Position numbers and translations under genes: made by a program. A DNA stretch of 32,079 nt from the NCBI GenBank assembly GCA_944321865.1, contig CALUMZ010000024.1, positions 1 through 32,079 on the forward strand, read 5' to 3'. The DNA is from an uncultured Muribaculaceae bacterium. Lineage in GTDB: Bacteria > Bacteroidota > Bacteroidia > Bacteroidales > Muribaculaceae. The notes beneath the pieces are model-generated. The model was not told the DNA's origin and ran no database searches. It was given only the letters and a program-made list of their open reading frames with translations. Below are positions 27,906 to 32,079 of this stretch, one piece after another (the first letter of the stretch is position 1; each line of letters opens with the position of its first letter).

Positions 27906-28287
27906 TCAGGGTATTACGGTTCCGAGGAAATAATCGGTGGCGGCGAGGAGGTCGTCAAGGTTGTTTTTCACTACATCGAAAACTATGTCGCCATCGATGT
28001 CGAAGTAACCATGTGCTATGTGATTCCGCATTCCTATAACGTCGGTCCACGGAATTTTAGGGTACATTTCTGTCAACAATTTTGATTTACTAAGGTCGTC
28101 AATCTTTTTTTACGCCTTCGCCGATGGCCTCGATAAGCATGCAACTTGCGGCAAGTGTCTTCATGCCCTCCGGTGATTCGTAATAATCGTCGGGCGAGCC
28201 GATGTTGGCGTTCCATTCGCGCAGCTGCAAAATGGCAACCTTTATCTGCGTGAAAATACTGTGTATTTTGCTGTTATTGGATGACAT
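27906..28287 (-). pseudogene. hepT: hepT toxin gene (HEPN RNase, DUF86) split by a +1 frameshift
   Basis: From ATG 28285-28287 the frame reads 62 residues (MSSNNSKIHSIFTQIKV...IGEGVKKD) and stops. Removing one A from the A7 tract (T7 at 28105-28111 on the plus strand) restores a 126-residue frame that continues KIDDLSKSKLL and ends FLGTVIP at a TGA at 27906-27908. The restored protein has the HEPN toxin signature RX4HXY as RNHIAHGY (Arg87, His92, Tyr94) and the usual HepT length. HepT is an RNA-cleaving toxin in type VII systems, kept silent by AMPylation of that Tyr by MntA. The gene overlaps mntA by 14 bases. The break may be a real mutation, a slippage switch, or an assembly error; the second half shows no other damage. 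Confidence 0.85.
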
Positions 28288-28570
28288 AGATGCCGTCTTT
28301 TTCTATTTCTTCGAGCAAAAAAGGATTGATGTGACTGTGCAGCCTCACTACGTCTACAGGGCACTGCAACAGGCTCTCCAAGAAATGCCTTAGCCGTACC
28401 ACTAAGTATGCTTTGGGCTCCATGTCGACGCACACGTCAACGTCGCTTTCGGAATGGTGTTCGCCGCGCGACACCGACCCGAACAACCGCATCGACTTTA
28501 TGCCGAAGATTGTCCGCAGTTCATCGCTGTGTTCGCGTATCAGCGATATATATTCCTCCCTCGTTTTCAT
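28274..28570 (-). CDS. mntA: MntA antitoxin, minimal nucleotidyltransferase
   Basis: The 98-residue protein starts at ATG 28568-28570 (MKTREEYISL). It carries the complete family motif GSX10DXD: Gly31-Ser32 and Asp43/Asp45 in FGSVSRGEHHSESDVDVCV. It should transfer AMP from ATP to the active-site tyrosine of HepT and so neutralise it. It precedes hepT and overlaps its start by 14 bases, so the two are co-translated. The upstream part of the open frame (to 28696) spans the promoter and repeat B and is not coding. The intact antitoxin next to a broken toxin means the system may currently be harmless. Confidence 0.9.
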   Translation of the reverse strand: MKTREEYISLIREHSDELRTIFGIKSMRLFGSVSRGEHHSESDVDVCVDMEPKAYLVVRLRHFLESLLQCPVDVVRLHSHINPFLLEEIEKDGIYVIQ

Positions 28571-28583
28571 GCCATGCTGCAAA

Positions 28584-28600
28584 AACAATATTGTTGCAAC
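28584..28600 (-). promoter_or_regulatory. Candidate operator at the mntA transcription start
   Basis: Two palindromes overlap here: AACAATATTGTT (28584-28595) and GTTGCAAC (28593-28600). They sit directly downstream of the -7 box, where a toxin-antitoxin repressor would block transcription. No binding evidence. Confidence 0.35.
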
Positions 28601-28630
28601 AAAAATAATGAAAGTCAAGCGCAACGCAAA
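28600..28630 (-). promoter_or_regulatory. mntA: Promoter of mntA-hepT
   Basis: TTTG (rc of 28627-28630), 19 bases, then TATTTTTG (rc of 28600-28607). The leader would be about 23 bases. Confidence 0.75.
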
Positions 28631-28650
28631 AAATATGCTCGCATATTTTT
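28629..28650 (-). terminator. Hairpin between the outer-membrane protein gene and mntA
   Basis: AAAAATATGC (28629-28638) and GCATATTTTT (28641-28650) are perfect arms around a 2-base spacer. Read on the minus strand it ends in six T residues, so it may terminate the metallophosphoesterase operon. It touches the -33 box of the mntA promoter. Confidence 0.55.
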
Positions 28651-28695
28651 CGTATTGCCGAGGCGCATCCCATTTTATCCGCAGACGATGCGTCA

Positions 28696-28730
28696 TGAGG
28701 TCGGAGACTGCGTTGCGGCTCTAAAAAATT
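28696..28730. repeat. 35-base direct repeat, copy B
   Basis: It is the same as copy A (27845-27879) apart from two base changes, and lies 851 bases from it. Its right end supplies the last two codons and the TAG stop of the minus-strand gene at 28721-29377. Confidence 0.85.
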
Positions 28731-29377
28731 TGCAATTTAACGCCAAACGACAGGCTGATGAGTTCGTGTAGCGGATATCCGCTGTTGCCCACGTGGCTCA
28801 GTATGTAATAGTCGCATGTGCTTATTTCATAGAATGCCGTAACGGACTTGGCAAAAAGACGCTTGTGTTGCGGAATTTTGAAAGTAATGCGTTGCCCGAT
28901 ATAAACGTTCGTGCGTATTCTTGTTGAAAACCAGTAATAGCCTTTGGGGTATCGGTCGGGTTGGCGTACCCAAAAGTCGTTGTGCAGCACTGTATTTATG
29001 TAAAGGCCGCAAGCGAGAGGTTCGATATGGAACGATTCGCTGAGGTGCCATTTCCATGGCATGAAGTTTTGTTTGAGTGTAAGTGTAGCTTTTGCTGCGT
29101 CTGAATCATATTTGGGCAGGAATCCCAATAACAGGTCGGTTTCCCATTGCCGATTGCGGCCGTATGACCACCCACCGCCTATCGATATGAGCCCCATGTT
29201 GCCGGCATATTGCACCTTGGTATACGACGGAATCAGGCGCTGCCAGCGTTCTTGCATGCGTGTTATGCGTTGGCGGTAGCGCAGCAGGCTCTTGAGGCTG
29301 TCGCTCGGGATGGTGTCGGCCGACATGCCGAGTGCCGTCATTATTATTGCCATAAGGCTAAAAAGTAACTTCTTCAT
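28721..29377 (-). CDS. Predicted outer-membrane beta-barrel protein
   Basis: The 218-residue protein has a signal peptide (MKKLLFSLMAIIMTALGMSA) and a helical segment with RYRQRITRMQERWQRLIPSY. A series of amphipathic strands follows (GLISIGGGWSYGRNRQWETD, FMPWKWHLSES, YYWFSTRIRTNVYIGQRI) and the protein ends LSFGVKLQIF with a terminal Phe, the usual barrel C-signature. No named family recognised. Its start overlaps the metallophosphoesterase gene by 20 bases, so the two are coupled. The last two residues are encoded by direct repeat B, so the natural C-terminus could differ slightly. Confidence 0.75.
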   Translation of the reverse strand: MKKLLFSLMAIIMTALGMSADTIPSDSLKSLLRYRQRITRMQERWQRLIPSYTKVQYAGNMGLISIGGGWSYGRNRQWETDLLLGFLPKYDSDAAKATLTLKQNFMPWKWHLSESFHIEPLACGLYINTVLHNDFWVRQPDRYPKGYYWFSTRIRTNVYIGQRITFKIPQHKRLFAKSVTAFYEISTCDYYILSHVGNSGYPLHELISLSFGVKLQIF

Positions 29378-30170
29378 AGTCGTATGTCCCGTTGTCGTTG
29401 AATGTGAATAGCAGGAAAATGCGGTCGTCGAGACTTGCTGTCTGATGGTAAATCACGCCATCGCCCATCAAGTCGTCGTGTCGCAGGGTGTGCCCATGCC
29501 CGTTGATGCAGCACATCAACCCCGGGAGTTGTGTCAGGTAGTAATGGAACACTCCTGCAACGTTGTTGTTGAATACATCGTCGCCCGGGCGGGCGTGCAT
29601 CACGCCGACAGAATGGAGTGTGATGTTGTTTCCCACTTGCCCTGCCAAAAAGTTAAAGTCGGGAATTGGTTCGGAATAGTCATATTCAAGTGCGTTGGTA
29701 TTGACGCAAACGAATTTTATATTGCCGGCAACGAACCCGAAGTTGGTCGGTCCGAACACGGCGTTGTAGGAGTCGCACCCTGTTCCAAGGCAGTCGTGGT
29801 TTCCTATCAGTGCCACGTATGGCACGTTCAACTTGTCGAGTATGTCGCGAGTCCACAAGAATTCTTTTGTGTAGCCATATTCACTTATGTCGCCATCGTG
29901 TATCACGAAGTCAATGTCGTTGCGATTGTTGATGTTTTTGACAAATATGCGCAATTCGTCATACCAACGATGACTGTCGCCGATGACTGCCACTCTTATT
30001 TGCCGTTTTCCTTTGCAGGCATTCTCTATGCGCGCGATATTGGTGGCGTTCACGTCGGTTGTTCCGGAAATGTGAACATCGTAGGGGTGGTAGTCGATTA
30101 ATTCGCATGATGTTGAGAACAGCGCAAACAGCAGTAAGGGAAATAATTGCCGAAACTTTAACTTTTTCAT
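29358..30170 (-). CDS. Metallophosphoesterase, lipoprotein
   Basis: The 270-residue calcineurin-like phosphoesterase is predicted to be anchored in the envelope. The start ATG at 30168-30170 gives MKKLKFRQLFPLLLFALFST-S-C22, a lipobox. All five metal-binding blocks are present: GDSH (Asp65, His67), HDGD (Asp94), GNHD (Asn124, His125), VMHARPGDD (His192) and GHGHT (His225, His227). The substrate is unknown; phosphodiesters or phosphomonoesters in the periplasm are expected. It forms an overlapping pair with a predicted outer-membrane barrel. A -7 box (TACTTTTG) lies 25 bases upstream. Confidence 0.92.
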   Translation of the reverse strand: MKKLKFRQLFPLLLFALFSTSCELIDYHPYDVHISGTTDVNATNIARIENACKGKRQIRVAVIGDSHRWYDELRIFVKNINNRNDIDFVIHDGDISEYGYTKEFLWTRDILDKLNVPYVALIGNHDCLGTGCDSYNAVFGPTNFGFVAGNIKFVCVNTNALEYDYSEPIPDFNFLAGQVGNNITLHSVGVMHARPGDDVFNNNVAGVFHYYLTQLPGLMCCINGHGHTLRHDDLMGDGVIYHQTASLDDRIFLLFTFNDNGTYDYEEVTF

Positions 30171-30194
30171 TGATTGTGGTGAATGAATTATACG

Positions 30195-30202
30195 CAAAAG
30201 TA
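30195..30202 (-). promoter_or_regulatory. -7 element before the metallophosphoesterase gene
   Basis: TACTTTTG (rc of 30195-30202) matches TAnnTTTG, with a leader of about 18 bases. No TTG lies at the expected -33 position, so it may need an activator or an alternative sigma factor. Confidence 0.5.
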
Positions 30203-30305
30203 GCACAAACGGTAATACTGCCCGCCGGAGTATTACATTTAAGATAACTTTACGGAAAAAAAAGCCAATCAGGGGTTATGTGTCGGAACAGGATATTATT
30301 TTTAG

Positions 30306-30313
30306 TAATTTTG
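30306..30313 (+). promoter_or_regulatory. -7 element directly before the flippase start
   Basis: TAATTTTG matches the -7 consensus but ends only 4 bases before the ATG at 30318, and no TTTG lies about 20 bases upstream. If used, the transcript would be leaderless or nearly so. Confidence 0.4.
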
Positions 30314-30317
30314 CATC

Positions 30318-31769
30318 ATGGAAGAAGAGAGTTTGAAATTGAAAACGGCGAGAACGCTCAAGTGGAACACTGTAGACCGCTTGTCGTCGCAGGTTCTTTA
30401 TGCCGTCACCGGCATTATCCTTGCCAACTTGCTCGCCCCCGAAGAGTTTGGGCTCGTTGGGGCTGTGCTGGTGTTTCAAGCGTTTGCTTCTCTGTTTGTC
30501 GATAGTGGCTTTTCCAATGCGTTGGTGCAGAAGAAGTCGCCAACCGAGGCCGATTATTGCACTGTGCTGTACTTCAATTTGTGCATGAGTGTCGTAATTT
30601 ATGTGGTGCTGTGGTTTTGTGCGCCGCTAATCGACGGCTTGTTTAATGCCGGCGGCCGACTGGTCGACTTGGCGCGGGTGATGTTTCTGTCATTTGTGAT
30701 TAATGCAACATCGATTGTGCAGGCCAACCGGCTCACAAAGCGCATGGACGTGAAGATGATAGCCGTGAGCAACACTGTGGGGCTTGCCGTGAGTGGTGCA
30801 GTGGGAATTTGGATGGCTTTTGCCGGAATGGGGGCATGGGCCATTGTGTGGCAAACTATTACGCTTGCCGCTGTCAAGTCGCTGCTGCTGTGGGCTACGT
30901 CGCACTGGTGGCCGCGCGAACGCTTCAGCATGGCATCGTTGCGCTCCATTTTTTCGGTAGGCGCGGGCATAATGACGAGTTCGTTCCTTAATATTTTGTT
31001 CCAAAACATATATTCGTTTATCATCGGGGCATATTACAATCTTTCAAAACTGGGCTATTACACGCAGGCCGACAAGTGGAGCAAGATGGGAGTAGCATCG
31101 CTGTCGCAGGTGGTGACGGCTTCGTTTCTGCCGATTCTCAGCGGCTGCCAAGACGACCCCGACCGCTTCAAGCGAATGATGTCGAAGACCAACAAGTTGA
31201 CGGCCTACCTTGTATTCCCGGCGATGCTGTTGCTTGCAGCTGTGGCCGAGCCGCTGTTCCACGTGTTGTTCGGCACCAAGTGGGACGAGGCCGTGCCGTT
31301 GTTCCAAATGCTTGTGGTGCGCGGGATATTTGTTGTGCTCACGTCGCTTTACAACAATCATATAATAGCACTTGGCAAAGCGCGTCGCATGGTTGGTTCC
31401 GAGACGGTGAAGGATGTGCTTGCCGTCATTGCCATTGTGGCTACCATACCGTTTGGCATCGGTTGGCTGGTGGGCGGGCAGTTGATAGCATCGGTGGTGT
31501 ATTTCGCTTATTCGGTATGGCTCACTTCGACGACCACAGGCTATGGAGTGGGGCAGATGCTGAAGGAGTTGCTGCCCTACACGGTGATTTCGGTGGCGGC
31601 ATTGGTGCTTGCCATGTTGTTGCGGCAATGCTTGTCGCAGGCGTGGCTGCTACTTGTGTCGCAGTCGGTGCTTTTCATGGCAGTTTACGTTGCTGCCAAC
31701 GGCATGTTGCACTCGCGCATTCAGCAAGAAGTGCTGGCATACGTGTTCAAGCGCAAGGTAAGCGAATAA
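30318..31769 (+). CDS. Polysaccharide/lipopolysaccharide flippase (Wzx-like, MOP superfamily)
   Basis: The 483-residue inner-membrane protein has about 12-14 hydrophobic helices. It begins with the amphipathic segment LKTARTLKWNTVDRLSSQV, typical of oligosaccharide flippases, followed by LANLLAPEEFGLVGAVLVFQ in helix 1. The conserved polar central region GIMTSSFLNILFQNIYSFII and the following YYNLSKLGYYTQADKW fit the Wzx/RfbX group that moves lipid-linked glycans across the membrane. No glycosyltransferase genes adjoin it in this window, so the glycan is unknown. An ABC exporter remnant converges from the right. Confidence 0.9.
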   Translation: MEEESLKLKTARTLKWNTVDRLSSQVLYAVTGIILANLLAPEEFGLVGAVLVFQAFASLFVDSGFSNALVQKKSPTEADYCTVLYFNLCMSVVIYVVLWFCAPLIDGLFNAGGRLVDLARVMFLSFVINATSIVQANRLTKRMDVKMIAVSNTVGLAVSGAVGIWMAFAGMGAWAIVWQTITLAAVKSLLLWATSHWWPRERFSMASLRSIFSVGAGIMTSSFLNILFQNIYSFIIGAYYNLSKLGYYTQADKWSKMGVASLSQVVTASFLPILSGCQDDPDRFKRMMSKTNKLTAYLVFPAMLLLAAVAEPLFHVLFGTKWDEAVPLFQMLVVRGIFVVLTSLYNNHIIALGKARRMVGSETVKDVLAVIAIVATIPFGIGWLVGGQLIASVVYFAYSVWLTSTTTGYGVGQMLKELLPYTVISVAALVLAMLLRQCLSQAWLLLVSQSVLFMAVYVAANGMLHSRIQQEVLAYVFKRKVSE

Positions 31770-31832
31770 GCCGTTCCCTGACAGATTTTTTTATACAAAA
31801 AAAGGACATACGTTTTCAGTGTTTTATACAAT

Positions 31833-31970
31833 TTACAGTTTCCACCCCGAAATACTTTCTTGAATATTCCACAAATGGGCATAAAGCCCTTCCTTTCGGA
31901 TAAGCTCATCGTGCGTGCCTTCTTCCTTTATCCGTCCATTGTCCAAGACGATTATCCGGTCGGCCTGACT
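31833..31970 (-). pseudogene. C-terminal end of an ABC exporter ATPase, apparently cut by an insertion
   Basis: The minus-strand frame reads [33 protein letters not shown] and [11 protein letters not shown] before TAA at 31833-31835. This is the standard end of an ABC exporter nucleotide-binding domain, just after the H-loop (AHRLST) position. The segment before it does not read HRLST in any frame but changes to unrelated sequence at about 31971, where a transposase-like frame begins. The rest of the exporter would lie beyond the window or be lost. Confidence 0.75.
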
Positions 31971-32079
31971 TTGACAGCCTAAGATTCCAACAGTTGTAAC
32001 ATTCTTTAAATCAGCTGTTTCGTAAATTCTTTGCGGTGACTTGGGTGACGCAAGCCTAAAATGAGTATCTTTATGGCAT
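31971..32079 (-). mobile_element. Probable end of an insertion sequence
   Basis: The exporter homology stops at the base change near 31971. What follows is a non-coding end of about 35 bases, then the 3' end of an open frame (32006-32077). The exact terminal repeat cannot be fixed from one end. Confidence 0.5.
32006..32077 (-). CDS. Transposase-like C-terminal fragment (truncated by the window edge)
   Basis: The last 23 residues before TAA at 32006-32008 read [18 protein letters not shown] then TKQLI. The basic, His-rich tail and its position next to an interrupted gene suggest a transposase C-terminus, but the family cannot be assigned from so short a piece. Confidence 0.4.
   Translation of the reverse strand, partial: AIKILILGLRHPSHRKEFTKQLI

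Noticed and set aside
31786..31803. T7-ATAC-A7 hairpin between the flippase and the exporter remnant
   Set aside because: A/T-only stem with no G-C base; too weak to call a terminator.

Overview
The window looks like a chromosomal segment of a Bacteroidales bacterium. The best family guess is Muribaculaceae or another Bacteroides/Prevotella relative, but that placement is inference. The signs are Bacteroidetes-type promoters (TTTG, about 20 bases, TAnnTTTG) upstream of many genes, starts that lack Shine-Dalgarno sequences, several lipoproteins with short Bacteroidetes-style signal peptides, a DUF3316 protein, a single-chain glycyl-tRNA synthetase, an FHS-type sugar transporter, and dnaE followed directly by trxA.

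Layout. Bases 1-11.1 kb read almost entirely on the minus strand. A compact unit parC > DUF3316 protein > S41 lipoprotein protease is followed by a second unit with its own promoter: a sensor histidine kinase coupled by an ATGA overlap to a secreted protein of unknown function. A small, A+T-rich orphan gene lies at the left edge. Upstream of parC is a lone AAA-ATPase/PD-(D/E)XK protein. From 11.2 to 23.8 kb the plus strand carries glyS > FKBP lipoprotein, a sugar MFS transporter, an OmpA-family protein, priA, dnaE and trxA, separated by clear intrinsic terminators. From 23.8 to 30.2 kb the minus strand carries an exported Ntn hydrolase with an overlapping YcxB-like membrane protein, gyrB, a mntA-hepT (type VII toxin-antitoxin) pair, and a metallophosphoesterase/outer-membrane-protein pair. 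A plus-strand polysaccharide flippase follows. The window ends in the 3' end of an ABC exporter gene that appears to be cut by an insertion sequence running off the edge.

How the genes relate. Most of the window is housekeeping: DNA topology (parC, gyrB), replication and restart (dnaE, priA), translation (glyS), thiol redox (trxA), and envelope biogenesis (OmpA, FKBP, flippase, proteases). The less ordinary parts are: (i) the mntA-hepT pair, whose toxin gene is split by an A7 homopolymer frameshift and which is bracketed by 35-base direct repeats; (ii) a 170-base MITE-like element with nested palindromes upstream of priA; (iii) a 56-base two-part hairpin downstream of gyrB; (iv) the kinase/secreted-protein pair; and (v) the IS/ABC-exporter junction at the right edge. 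I found no tRNA, rRNA, CRISPR array or prophage.
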